A DNA stretch of 64,000 bases from Zea mays (taxonomy: Eukaryota; Streptophyta; Magnoliopsida; Poales; Poaceae): NCBI RefSeq assembly GCF_902167145.1, contig NC_050096.1, forward strand, positions 80,596,683 through 80,660,682. The letters run 5' to 3'. Under the pieces are notes generated by a model. The model did not search any database and was not told where the DNA came from. It saw nothing but the letters and a program-made list of their open reading frames with translations. How positions within the stretch are numbered: the first letter of the stretch is position 1; each line of letters starts with the position of its first letter. Made by a program: the position numbers and the translations under genes. Below, piece after piece: positions 22,474-34,053 of this stretch.

Positions 22474-25400
22474 CTATTTGGGGTCGAGCTCGGAGCCGAT
22501 CCGGATCTGCTTGGAGGCGTCGTTGCAGGGGTCGAGAGGGACGGACTTGACCGTCTCCGCTGGCTCGAAGTTGCCGGCGTGGCGCTTCACGTCTGGCGCC
22601 TCCCTAGAGAGGCTCTCCAGGTCGGCGATGAGGGCCTCGAACTCGGCGAGGGCTTCGGCGTACTCCACACACTCCACGTCGCATTCGTACGCGTGTCGGT
22701 ACGTGGGCCCAACGGTGATGACCCCGTTGGGGCCCGGCATCTTGAGCTTGAGGTAGGTGTAGTTGGGGACGGCCATGAACTTGGCGTAGCATGGCCTCCC
22801 CAACACTGCGTGGTAGGTGCCTCGAAACCCGACCACTTCGAACGTGAGGGTCTCCCTTCGAAAGTTGGAGGGCGTCCCGAAGCAGACGGGTAGATCGAGT
22901 TGTCCGAGGGGTTGGACGCGCTTCCCGGGGATGATCCCGTGGAAAGGCGCAGCGCCCGTCCGGACCGAGGATAGATCGATCCGCAGGAGCCCGAGGGTCT
23001 CGGCGTAGATGATGTTGAGGCTGTTGCCTCCGTCCATGAGGACCTTGGTGAGCCTGACGTTGCCGATGATGGGGTCGACAACGAGCGGGTATTTCCCCGG
23101 GCTCGGTACATGGTCGGGATGGTCGGCCTGGTCGAAGGTGATGGGCTTGTCGGACCAGTCTAGGTAGACTGGCGCCGCCACCTTTACCGAGTAGACCTCC
23201 CGACGCTCTTGCTTGAGGTGCCGAGCTGAGGCGTTCGCCACTTGCCCACCGTAGATCATGAAGCAGTCGCGGACCTCGGGGAACTCTCCCGCCTTGTGAT
23301 CTTCCTTCTTGGCGTCGTCAAGGGCCTTGCCACACTCCGCGGGTGGCCCGGCCTTGTGGAAGTGGCGTCGAAGCATGGCACACTCCTCAAGGGTGTGCTT
23401 GACGGGCCCCTGATGATAAGGGCACGGCTCCTTAAGCATCTTGTCGAAGAGGTTGGCACCTCCGGGAGGTTTCCGAGGGTTCTTGTACTCGGCGGCGGCG
23501 ACTAGGTCCGCGTCAGCGGCGTCGCGTTTCGTTTGCGACTTCTTCTTGCCCTTCTTCTTGGTGCCGCGCTGAGTTGACGCCTCGAGAACATCTTCCGGCG
23601 GGCGGCCCTGGGGCTGCTTGTCCTTCCGAAAGGTGGCCTCAACCGCCTCCTGGCCGGAGGCGAACTTGGTGGCGATGTCCATCAGCTCACTCGCCCTGGT
23701 GGGGGTCTTGCGACCCAGCTTGCTCACCAGGTCGTGGCAGGTGGTGCCGGCGAGGAACGCGCCGATGACATCCGAATCGGTGACGTTGGGCAGCTCGGTG
23801 CGCTGCTTCGAGAATCGCCGGATGTAGTCCCGGAGAGACTCTCCCGGCTGTTGGCGGCAGCTTCGGAGATTCCAGGAGTTTCCAGGGCGCACGTACGTGC
23901 CTTGGAAATTGCCGGCGAAGGCTTGGACTAGGTCGTCCTAGTTGGAGATCTGCCCCGGAGGCAGGTGCTCCAGCCAGGCTCGAGCGGTGTCGGAGAGAAA
24001 CAGGGGGAGCTTGCGGATGATGAGATTATCATCGTCCGTTCCACCCAGTTGGCAGGCCAGCCGATAGTCCACGAGCCACAGTTTCGGTCTCGTCTCCCCC
24101 GAGTACTTTGTGATAGTAGTCGGGGTTCAGAACCGGGTCAGGAACGGCGCTCGTCGTATGGCGCGGCTGAAAGCCTGCGGACCGGGTGGTTCGGGCGAAG
24201 GACTCCGATCCTCCCCGCTGTCGTAGCGTCCCCCACGCCTGGGGTGGTAGCCTCGGCGCACCCTCTCGTCGAGGTGGGCCCGACGGCTGTGGTGATAGTG
24301 CTCGTTGCCGAGGAGACCCAGGGCCGCAGGCGCTGTGTTGCGCGTGTGCCCAGTGTGGACCGAGGCTTCCCGCACGAATCGAGAAGTCGCAACGCGATGT
24401 TCCGAGGGGTACCCCTGTCTTTGAGAGGCGGAGCTTTCGGCCCGTCGGACCGCGGCGTCCTCCAGGAGATTCTTGAGCTCTCCCTGGATACGCCGCCCCT
24501 CGGTGGTTGATGGCTCCGGCATCGCGCGGAGAAGTATTGCCGCTGCAGCCAGGTTCCGGCCGACTCCACTAGAGTCCGGTGGTGGCCTTACCCTGACGTC
24601 GTCGGCGATGCGGTGCTAGATGCCCTGGGGGAGATGACGTGCTTCTCCGGCCGGAGGTTGGCCCGCCCATTCCTGCCCGATGTCCTGGCGGATCGGCACA
24701 AGCGTTCCTGCTCCCTCGTCGAGCCTGGCCTGGCTCTCGCGGAGTTGCACGAGCTGCGGGTCAGGAACCCCCGCCGGGACGGGGACCACAGCTAGCTCTC
24801 GAAGGATGTCAACGCGAGGCACGGGCCTAGGGGGATCACCGTTCTCCGGCATACCAAGGTGGTTGCCTTCGCCGGGACCCCCTAGTTCGTCGTCGAGGCT
24901 GCGGCTACCTTCGGAACAGTCAGAAAGGCAGTAGTCGCATGCGGTCATGAAGTCCCGCATGGCGCTGGGGTTACCAAGTCCGGAGAAATCCCAACAGAGA
25001 TCGGGCTCGCCATCTTCCTCGGACCCCGAGGGCCCGTAGGTCGAGATGGCCGTCAGCCAGTCCCAGGGTGACCGCACACGGTACCCTAGAGGGTTTGGAC
25101 TCGCCTCTATGAGAGTGTCCACCGAAGCGGAGTTGCTTGGCGGGTCGAGGCCGAATCCAAAAGACGCGAGATGGGAATCGGTCGATACCTTTTGGTCGAT
25201 GGGCGGTGACGAAGTCACGTCAGGGACTGACTGCACCGTCGTCTCAGGTACGAGGGTGACACCCAGCAAGTCCTTCGCGAGCGTGCTGGCGTCGTCCGTT
25301 TGCTCGAGGTTGGTGTGTTGCGGGGAGACGACGCCCGTCTTCGTCTCAGACGCGAGGCCGATGCCCGACGCGCTCTCCGTTGGGGCGCCGGCGCCGTCGA

Positions 25401-25488
25401 CTCGCTCGACAACCGACGAGGTGCCGCCTCCCGCTTGGCCTTGGTTGCCCCGCCTCCCCCTCCGTCGACGGGGGAGGGGACGGGACAA
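22474..25488 (-). pseudogene. gag: Element B gag and protease (in-frame stops)
   Basis: A single minus-strand frame broken by stops. It starts near 25488 (MSRPLPRRRRGRRG) with a low-complexity N-terminal region holding AMRDFMTACDYCLSDC. TAG at 24616-24618, TGA at 24127-24129 and TAG at 23938-23940 interrupt the capsid part. The open segment 23892-22474 has the gag core end (LRDYIRRFSKQRTELP), a basic patch, a CPYHQG..HTLEEC motif and a protease with D-G-G-N-S-L-N-I. A TAG at 22474-22476 separates it from RT, which continues in the same frame. In the family this would be one polyprotein. Confidence 0.85.
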
Positions 25489-25728
25489 GCCCGAATGTCA
25501 TCCTTCCACCACGTGGGGAAGGCGTCGTCGATTTCCCCGCCGGCGGGCGGGTTGTCGACCGCCATTGTCGCTGTCGCGCAGCGGGGGAAGGAGTATCATG
25601 TCGTAGCTACCGTCGAGGGACATGAACTCAAGACTCCCGAAACAGAGCACCGTCCTGGGTTGGAGAGGTTGCTGGAGATTGCCCATCTGGAGCTTGACGG
25701 GAAGCTATTCGTCAACACGCAGCAGGCC

Positions 25729-25746
25729 CCTTCCTGGCGCGCCAAC
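25729..25746 (-). other. Element B primer-binding site region
   Basis: The minus strand reads TTGGCGCGCCAGGAAGGG directly inside the 5' LTR, in the expected PBS position. The start TGGCGC is common in Tat elements. I do not assign the tRNA. The 240-bp leader to gag (25489-25728) shows no other clear feature. Confidence 0.7.
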
Positions 25747-27141
25747 TGTCGGTGTTTCGAAACCCGGAGGGTCCCTGGACCGACGAGTAAATCGTCACCG
25801 CGTGCCCCAGCCCAGATGGGTCGGCGTGAGGTGGAACGCGAAGGGGGGAAGAAAGCAGCCGGAGGGAGACAGGCGTGGGAGGTGGAACCCGCGGCCTTCA
25901 TGTTAGCCCCGCGCCCAGGTCGGGTGCGCTTGCAGTAGGGGGTTACAAGCGTCCACGCGGGAGGGAGCGAGCGGCCTTGCGCGAGCGCCGTCCCGTCCTT
26001 CCCCGCGCGGCCAACCCTCTGTAAGAGGGCCCTGGTCCTCCCTTTTATAGGCGTAAGGAGAGGATCCAGGTGTACAATGGGGAGTGTAGCAATGTGCTAA
26101 CGTGTCTAGCGGTGGAGAGCTAGCGCCCTAAGTACATGCCATCGTGGCAGCTGGAGAGGTCTTGGCACCCAGTTCGCGTGGTGTCGTGGTCGTCGGAGGA
26201 GCGCTGGAGCCTGGCGGAAGGACAGCTGTCGGGACTGTCGAGTCCTTGCTGACGTCCTCTTGCTTTTGTAAGGGGGCTGAGAGTCGCCGTCGTCACAGGG
26301 CATGTGGGGCGCCATCATTACTCGTATGGTGGAGCGAGCCAGATGGGACGCCGGTCTTGTTCCCCGCAGCCTGAGTCAGCTCGGGGTAGGGTAATGATGG
26401 CGCTTCCTGTTGACGTGGTCGGTCCATGCCCTAGGTTGGGCGAGGTGGAGGCTCCTCCGAGGTCGAGGTCGAGTCTATCTTCCGAGGTCGAGGTCGAGTC
26501 CGAGCCCTGGGGTCGGGCGGAGCGGAGTTCGCCGTCTTCCGGGGCTGAGCCCGAGTCCGAGCCCTGGGGTTGGGCAGAGCAGAGTTCACCGTCTTCCGGG
26601 GCTGAGCCCGAGTTCGAGCCCTAGGGTCGGGCGGAGCGGAGTTTCCTATGACGCCTGAGACCGGACTTGGCTGCTGTCAGCCCCACTCTTTCGAGTGGCT
26701 CAGCAGTCGGAGCGGCGTAGGCGGCGCTGTCCTCTTGTCAGACCGGTCAGTGGAGCGGCGAAGTGACTGCGGTCACTTCGGCCCTGTCGACTGGAGGGCG
26801 TGCATCAGGATAAAGGTGTCAGGCCACCTTTGCATTAAATGCCCCTACGATTTGGTCGGTTGGTGTGGCGATTTGGCCAAGGTTGCTTCTTGGTGAAGAC
26901 TGGGCCTCGGGCGAGCCGAAGGTGTGTCCGTTGCTGGAGGGGGGCCTCGGGCGAGACGTAGGTCCTCCGGGGTCGGCTGCCCTTGCCCGAGGCTGGGCTC
27001 GGGCAAGGCATGATCGCGTCCCTCGAATGGACCGATCCTTGACTTAATCGCACCCATTAGGCCTTTGCAGCTTTGTGCTGATGGGGGTTACCAGCTGAGA
27101 TTTAGGAGCCTTGAGGGTACCCCTAATTATGGTCCCCGACA
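25747..27141 (-). repeat. Element B 5' LTR (1395 bp)
   Basis: The plus strand runs TGTCGGTGTTTCG to GGTCCCCGACA, then TSD CCTAT. It carries the short form of the 57-bp repeat (26498-26646). The length difference from the left LTR (228 bp) equals exactly four repeat units. Confidence 0.92.
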
Positions 27142-27151
27142 CCTATAAAAC
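27142..27151 (+). promoter_or_regulatory. TATA-like box at the junction of element B and older DNA
   Basis: CCTATAAAAC. The first five bases are the TSD of element B, so insertion split a TATA box and the duplication restored it on the right side. Downstream is a CT-rich, 5'-leader-like stretch (27152-27260). No coding sequence follows. Confidence 0.5.
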
Positions 27152-28086
27152 CCTCGCCGAGCCCTTGCTCCTCCCTACACGAGCTCTCTTTCTCCCCGAG
27201 CTCCCTCTCTCTTTCTCACACTCCTTGCTCACTACACCGTCGCTGGAGTCCGTGGAGCCTCACCGGAGCTTGTACCTCGTCGTTCCTTGCCTGCCGAGCC
27301 CTCCCTGCTCGTCGACGTTCATCCCTGCGCATGAGCGAACCCAAGGTTGAAGACAACCCCAAAATGTTGATTTATTTTCTAAATCATGTTTTGAATTAAT
27401 TTATAAATTTTGTGAATTATTGTTGTAATATTAAGATGATGCGATTTGGCGATTCACATGTATGATTTTAGAGATTTCGATGTATACATATAGCCAAAAT
27501 CGAACCCCATGACAATGTTTTGAATATGTGTATGATTTTATAATTTTAAAAATAAGTGCGGTCACTATTCACCACCTCGGTGATTTTTATACTAGAAAAC
27601 GTTTACAGATTTGATTTCGCTTTAGTGTGTAGAGTGAAAATTGGTTAGTATTGATATAAGTATAATTTTAGTGATATAAGAAATTGAAATAGGTATAAGC
27701 CACATATTTCCGGTCAAATAAAAATATAGATTTTACTATTAATAATAAATGTATTCATAAGTATGACACTTAATTACTTAGAATTAGTAAACTATTTTTC
27801 TATGTCATAATAACCATGAATATGTATTAAAAGTCCCATTTAGTATTTTACAATTACTTCTTAGAATATTAATGTTAGAAGAATTAAGTAAACAATTTTT
27901 AGTTATACGTATAATTTCTATTTAGAAAAGAAAGGAGAAAACCAAAATAGTAGAATTTATAATAATGTTAAAATGACTTAACTATGCACTCATACTTTTC
28001 TAACAAAGAAATTGATAGTTATGTTGGTAAACATAGGTTTCTTACTAAAGAAGTAGATAACATGTTTCTAGTTTAAAATGACCTTT
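27147..28086. other. Older flanking DNA between elements B and E
   Basis: The first about 200 bp are CT/GC-rich and leader-like; from about 27360 it is AT-rich with no ORF. It continues at 60989 beyond element E. The switch from GC-rich promoter to AT-rich tail resembles the LTR of an old Gypsy element, but no diagnostic ends are visible. Confidence 0.45.
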
Positions 28087-29396
28087 TGAGAGCACCTAGA
28101 GGGGGGTGAATAGGTGATCCTATAAAATCAAACACTAAATAGCCACAAATTTGATTATCAAGAAGTTAATGAAATCAAGTGGCTATGGAACACGCTCGTG
28201 CGGACAAAAAAATCACAAGAAGCAACACACGAGACACACAATTTTTATCTCGTGGTTCGGCCAAGTAACACTTGCCTACTTCCACGTTGTGGCGTCCCAA
28301 TGGACGATGGTTGCACTCAACCCCTTTCAAGCGATCCAATGATCAACTTGAATACCACAATATTTTTATCTTTGAGTACTCTTTTTGTTTGCGAGGAATC
28401 TCCACAAGTTGGAGCCTCTCGCCCTTACAATATAGATCACAAAGAAAGCACAAGAGTAAAGTTGGGAGAACAACACACATAAGACTTAAATCCGCAGCAC
28501 AACCACGCACACAAGCCAAGACTTGAGCTCAAAACACAACACAGGGAGTTCGCAACTCAAACGGAGCTCAAATCACTAACACAGCGAATCAAAAGTGTGG
28601 AGACGGAGTCTGGAAGTCTTAGAATGTTTCTTGAAAGCTTGGTGTTCTGCTCCATGCGCCTAGGGGTCCCTTTTATAGCCCCAAGGCAGCTAGGAGCCAT
28701 TGGAGATCAATTTGGAAGGCCATTCTTGCCTTTTGTCGAGTGGTGCACCGGACAGTCCGGTGCACCACCAGACAACCACTGTTCATGTCCGGTGCGCGAT
28801 CTCCTTCCATATCGGGCGCAGCCGACCATTGCTCCTCCGGGCCAGATGGTGCACCGGACACTGTCCGGTGCACCCAAGCGACCGTTGGAGCTAGCCACGT
28901 GTCGCACGTTGATCACGTGGACGACCATTGCCGCTGGCGCCGTTGGCTCACCGGACAGTCCGGTGCACCACCGGACAGTCCGGTGAATTATAGCCACGTC
29001 GCCTTTTTCGTTTCCCGAGAGCGACGAGTTCGTCGCGGATGACTCACTGGACAGTCTGGTGCACCATTGGACAGTCCGATGAATTATAGCCGTACGACTC
29101 CATCGTTTCCCGAGAGCAGCCAATTCATCGTCGGCCAGCCTGGGGCACCGGCCCGAGCAGGTGTTGGCTGTTTACAGCCAATTCTTTTCAAATTCGTTTC
29201 TTCTCTTCTCGGCACTGTTTCTAGCACTTAGATAAACATGTTAGTACTAAAAAACAATTCACTAAGTCTAGAAACATACCTTGTCTTTGATTTGCTCTTC
29301 TTGCTCGTTTAGCACATAAGAGTCCAAAACATTTATGTTGGACATTTAATCACCAAAACAATTATAAAAATGGCCCAAGGGCACATTTCCCTTTCA
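28087..29396 (-). repeat. Element E 3' LTR
   Basis: The plus strand runs TGAGAGCACCTAG to TTCCCTTTCA, 1310 bp. It contains the palindrome cluster (about 28742-29085) and a minus-strand TATA box near 28670-28679 (CTATAAAAGG). Left flank CCTTT is the TSD. Confidence 0.92.
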
Positions 29397-30646
29397 ATCT
29401 CCCCTTTTTGGTGATTTATGCCAACACATCAAAAAGCAACAAAAAGAAGTGCAACATCAATGCAAATGAAGACCAAATTATTTTTGCTTATGATTTGGCA
29501 TATTTGGATCACTCTTTGCCACCACTTGGTTTGTTTTTACAAATGAAATTCTTTTTCGTATCTCTAAGTCAAACACACTTGTTTGGTCAAATCGAGAGAT
29601 ATTCCAAGAGTAAAATTTATAAAGTGCCAAAACTCCCCCTTTTTCCCATAATCAAAATTCTCCCCCATAAGAGACCAAATTTTGCAATAAGAGTATTTTG
29701 GACAAAACACAAATTCTAACTCTATTATGTTCAAAATCCACAAGTGGTTGGCTGATCCATTTGCTTTGGCCTTAATTTCTCCCCTTTGGCATTAAGCACC
29801 AAAATGGGATCATTTTTGGTCCTATAACCCCACTGCCTCACCAAAATGTCAAAATACGAGCAAAAAGGCAATGAGAGCGTAAGTATGAACTTGGAATTAA
29901 GTACACTAATACCGGAGTGTAGTGGAAGTCTTTTCGTCGTCTAAGTTCACTTTCCCTTTCAATGTACCTTTGAGACTGTTGGAACTTGCGCTCCTGAGCA
30001 AGTTGATCCAACAGGGGGGGTGAAAAGGATGCAGAGAAGGTTTAACTCGAAATGGCAATTGCTCTGTTAATCCGGCCTCTCAAGGGCACTGTACGGGGGT
30101 ATTTATAGGTGCCCGAGCGCCCAACGTCCCGGAGTAAGGACGCTTATGCCCTAAGACACCTGGATTATCCCCAGAATATTCTCATAAAGGAGGGTTACAA
30201 ATTGTCATTACAGAAAAGCTATTACAAATCAAGTCCGTAACACGCCTGTCCATGCAGGGCCTATTACGATGGGCCGAATCCCACGTGGGCCTCCAGGTAG
30301 GACCGAGGCCGCGGGATGAAGAGACTTCGTCGTAGGCCTTCGTCTTGCGGTGATAAGGACGAAGGGTGGGCTGCGCCGGTCATCTTGCCTCCATTGGTGC
30401 AGTGAGTTGACGAAGGCCTGGAGCGAAGGGTAGCGTCTTCGCCTTCGCCCCAATAGAGACTACATCAAGTGTACTCAAACAAACACGTTAGTCTCAAAGG
30501 GATCAAGTTGTAGCACATCTCACCCTAAATATATGCATCATTTGCATACGGACTTGTGAGGTCTGGGGATGACTTATACAACTTGAGCGCCACAAATAAA
30601 CAATAACTGAATTAAATGCACAAAGTAACATGATCAAAGGCATAGA
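29397..30646 (-). other. Element E 3' noncoding region with PPTs, holding a solo LTR
   Basis: On the minus strand the AAAAAGGGGGAGAT PPT directly precedes the 3' LTR. Further purine tracts are the complements of CTCCCCC/TTTTT blocks near 29632-29648, 29660-29668 and 29776-29786. The solo LTR occupies 29977-30455. The rest matches the 3' region of element C in reverse. Confidence 0.8.
29977..30455 (-). mobile_element. Solo LTR nested in element E
   Basis: A 479-bp block starting TGTTGGAACTTGCG and ending GCCCCAATA on the plus strand, flanked by GAGAC on both sides (29972-29976, 30456-30460). The interrupted E sequence resumes after it. The minus strand has a TATA box (CACCTATAAATACCCCC near 30094-30111) and ends GCAAGTTCCAACA, so it reads as an LTR on that strand, with its first dinucleotide TA where TG is expected. 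No internal region or partner copy is present, as expected after LTR-LTR recombination. Family not recognised. Confidence 0.8.
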
Positions 30647-33600
30647 TCAATCCAAGTTACGCGAATCTAAGACATTTAGCTCACTACGCAACCTGCAAAA
30701 CCTTTTCTCATCTAAAGGCTTAGTGAAGATATCGACTAGCTGGTTCTCAGTGCTAATATGGTACACCTCGATATCTCCCTTTTGCTGGTGGTCTCTCAGG
30801 AAGTGATGTCGGATGTCTATGTGCTTAGTGTGGCTGTGTTCAATAGGATTATCTGCCGGGCGGATTGCACTCTCATTGTCACATAGGAGTGGGACTTTGC
30901 TCAGATTGTAGCCAAAGTCCCAGAGGGTTTGCCTCATCCAAAGCAGTTGTGCGCAACACTGTCCTATGACAACGTACTCGGCCTCAGTGGTGGATAGGGC
31001 AACGAATGTTTGTTTCTTGGAACTCCAAGACACCAGGGACCTTCCTAAAAATTAGCACGTCCCTGATGTACTCTTCCTATCAACCTTGCACCCAACATAA
31101 TCGGAGTCTGAGTATCCAATCAAGTCAAAGGTAGACCCCTTTGGATACCAGATCCCAAAGCAAGGCGTAGAAACTAAATACCTAAGAATTCGCTTAACGG
31201 CCACAAGGTGACATTCCTTGGGGTCGGATTGAAATCTAGCACACATGCATACACTAAGCATAATGTCCGGTCTACTAGCACAAAGATACAGTAATGAACC
31301 TATCATTGACCGGTATGCCTTTTGATCAACAGACTTACCTCCTTTGTTGAGGTCAACGTGCCTGTTAGTTCCCATCAGTGTCTTCGCGAGCTCGGCATCC
31401 TTCATCCCAAACCTCTTGAGAAGATCCTGAGTGTACTTTGTTTGGGAGATGAAGGTGTTGTCCTTGAGTTGCTTCACTTGGAATCTAAGGAAGTAGGTCA
31501 ACTCGCCCATAATCGACATCTCGAACTTTTGCATCATCACCCTGCTAAACTCCTCACAAGACTCTTGGCTAGTAGAACCAAATATTATGTCATCGACATT
31601 TGGCACACAAAAAGATCACCGATGCATGTCTTTGTGAAAAGAGTTGGATCGGCTTTCCCAACCTTGAAAGCGTTAGAAATAAGGACATCTCTAAGGCATT
31701 CATACCATGCTCTTGGGGCTTGCTTAAGTCCATAGAGTGCCTTAGAGAGCTTATACACGTGGTCAGGATACCTGTCATCCTCAAAGCCAGGGGGTTGTTC
31801 CACATATACTTCCTCCTTGATTGGCTCGTTGAGGAAAGCGCTCTTTACGTTCATTTGGAATAGCCTAAAGGAATGGTGAGCGGCATAGGCTAATAATATT
31901 CGAATTGACTCTAGCCTAGCCATAGGAGCAAAAGTCTCCTCGAAATCCAAACCTGCGACTTGGGCATAACCTTTTGCCACAAGTCGAGCCTTGTTTTTTG
32001 TCACCACCCCGTGCTCGTCTTGCTTGTTGCGGAACACCCACTTGGTTCCCACAACGTTTTGCTTTGGACATGGCACTAGGCTCCAGACTTCATTCCTTTT
32101 GAAGTTGTTAAGCTCTTCCTGCATGGCCAACACCCAGTCCGGATCTTGCAAGGCCTCTTCTACCCTGAAAGGCTCAATAGAAGAGACAAACGAGTAACGC
32201 TCACAAAAATTAGCTAATCGTGAACGAGTAGTTACTCCCTTGCTGATGTCACCTAGAATTTGATTGACGGGGTGATGTCTTTGGATCGACGCTCGGACTT
32301 GAGTTGGAGGGACCCGTGGTGCTTCTTCCTCCATCACTTGGTCTTCCTATGCTCCCCTTTGATCCTGCCCTTCTTCTTGAGGTACCTGTACATCGTCTTG
32401 AGTTGGGGGATGCACCATTGTTGAGGAAGATGGTTGATCTTCTTCATGTGGTTCCTATGGTCGCACATCACCTATCGCCATCATGCGTATTGTGGCCGTC
32501 GGAACTTCATCCTCATCTATGTCATCAAGATCTTGCTCTCTTGGAGAGCCATTAGTCTCATCAAATACAACGTCGCTAGAGACTTCAACTAATCCTGATG
32601 ATTTGTTGAAGACCCTATACGCCTTTATATTTGAGTCATACCCTAGTAAAAAACCCTTCTACTGCCTTGGGAGCAAACTTAGAATGTCTACCTTTCTTCA
32701 CCAGAATGTAGCATTTGCTCCCAAATACATGAAAGTAAGAGACATTGGGTTTGTTACCGGTAAGGAGTTCGTAGGAGGTCTTCTTGAGGATACGGTGCAG
32801 GTAAAGCCAGTTTATGGCGTGGCAGGCTGTGTTCATAGCTTTCGACCAAAACCGCTCGGGCGTCTTGAACTCTCCAAGCATTGTTCTCGCCATGTCGATT
32901 AGCGTCGTACTCTTCCTCTCTATCACACCATTTTGCTGTGGTGTGTAGGGAGCAGAGAATTCGTGCTTGATGCCTTCCTCCTCAAGATACTCCTCAACTT
33001 GCAGATTCTTGAACTCAGACCCATTGTCGCTCCTTATCTTTTTCACCTTTAGCTCAAATTCATTTTGAGCCCTCCTTAGAAAGCGCTTTAGGGTCCCTTG
33101 GGTTTTTGATTTGTCCTGCAAAAAGAATACCCAAGTGAAGCGGGAAAAATCATCAACAATTACAAGACCATACTTACTTCCCCCGATGCTGAGGTAGGCA
33201 ACGGGTCCGAAGAGGTCCATGTGAAGAAGCTCCAGTGGTCTTGATGTTGTCATCACATTCTTGATGTGATGAGTGCTTCCCACCTGTTTCCCTGCCTGAC
33301 ATGCTACACAAGGTCTGTCTTTCTCAAAACAAACATCGGTTCGTCCTAACACATGATCTCCCTTTAGAAGTTTATGAAGGTTCTTCATCCCAACATGTGC
33401 TAGACGGTGATGCCATAGCCAGCCCATATTAGTCTTAGCTATTAAGTATGCATCTAGATCGGCATTCTCTTTTGAAAAATCAACTAAGTAGAGCTTGCCG
33501 TCTAATATGCCCTTAAAAGCTAATGAACCATCACTCCTTCTAAAGACATATACATCTATATTTGTGAATAAACAATTATAACCCATGTTACATAATTGAC

Positions 33601-33840
33601 TCACAGACAACAAGTTATACCCGAGCGATTCAACTAAAAACGCATTAGAGATAGAATGCTCGGATGTGATGGCTATCTTTCCTAAACCTTTAACCTTACC
33701 TTGGTTCCCATCTCCAAAGATAATCGCATCCTGGGAATCTTTGTTCTTGACATAAGAGGTGAACATCTTCTTCTCCCACGTCATGTGGTTTGTGCATCCG
33801 TTGTCGATAATCTAGCTTGAGCCCCCGGATGCATAAACCT
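30647..33840 (-). pseudogene. pol: Element E pol: protease, integrase, RT, RNase H (multiple breaks)
   Basis: Minus-strand order as in element C. Protease: the Trp codon before I-I-D is TAG (33812-33814), and the active site reads D-N-G-C in place of D-S-G-C. Integrase (33784-32636) keeps [23 protein letters not shown] and VIERKS, and ends in a frameshift in an A/T run near 32647-32653. RT resumes in frame at 32337 ([15 protein letters not shown]) and shifts again near 31598-31601, where about four bases are missing right at the Y-V-D-D active site. A TAA at 31052-31054 interrupts RNase H, which ends at 30647 with LDSRNLD. In intact relatives this is one polyprotein. Confidence 0.9.
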
Positions 33841-33849
33841 GCAAGGCAA

Positions 33850-34053
33850 TTTAATCTTGGGTTTTAGGTACCCAACTCTTGTTGGGTCCTACAAGGTTAG
33901 TTACAATAACTCTTGGTACCCAAATACAGGTCTTGTCTCCCTTGCATTTGGATCCCAATTTTCTAGCTACTACTTTTGTATTTTTACATGAAAGAACAAA
34001 AGAAGTATTGCAAGCATGATAAACAATAGTAGGACCATTGCGAACTCTCCTAG
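33850..34053 (-). pseudogene. gag: Element E gag, extreme C-terminus (left of element D)
   Basis: Minus-strand remnant that joins across element D to 47784. It has the W-V-P-K repeats that end Sirevirus gag (S-W-V-P-K-T-Q-D) and the TAA stop, followed by ATTGCCTTGCAG and the start of pol. The join is marked by CCTAG on both sides of D. Confidence 0.8.
34049..34053. repeat. Target-site duplication of element D (left copy; right copy 47779-47783)
   Basis: CCTAG borders both LTRs. The flanks are contiguous gag of element E. Confidence 0.95.

Larger units (their letters stand above)
13642..27141 (-). mobile_element. Element B: Ty3/Gypsy, Tat lineage (huck/cinful-like), full length but degenerate, minus strand
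   Basis: 13.5 kb with TSD CCTAT on both sides (13637-13641, 27142-27146). Read on the minus strand: 5' LTR (27141-25747), PBS, gag-protease (25488-22474), RT-RNaseH-integrase (22467-19184), a long 3' region (19183-15265), PPT, 3' LTR (15264-13642). LTR ends are TGTCGGGGACC..CACCGACA. RT and protease style (DGGNSLNI, YVDDIVVK) and the long 3' spacer fit Tat. There are at least eight in-frame stops and one frameshift, so it is inactive. The LTRs differ in length by 228 bp because of a 57-bp tandem repeat. Confidence 0.93.

Noticed and set aside
27111..27350. 79-codon frame after the TATA-like box
   Set aside because: It begins inside element B's LTR and the downstream sequence becomes AT-rich with stops; no gene is evident.
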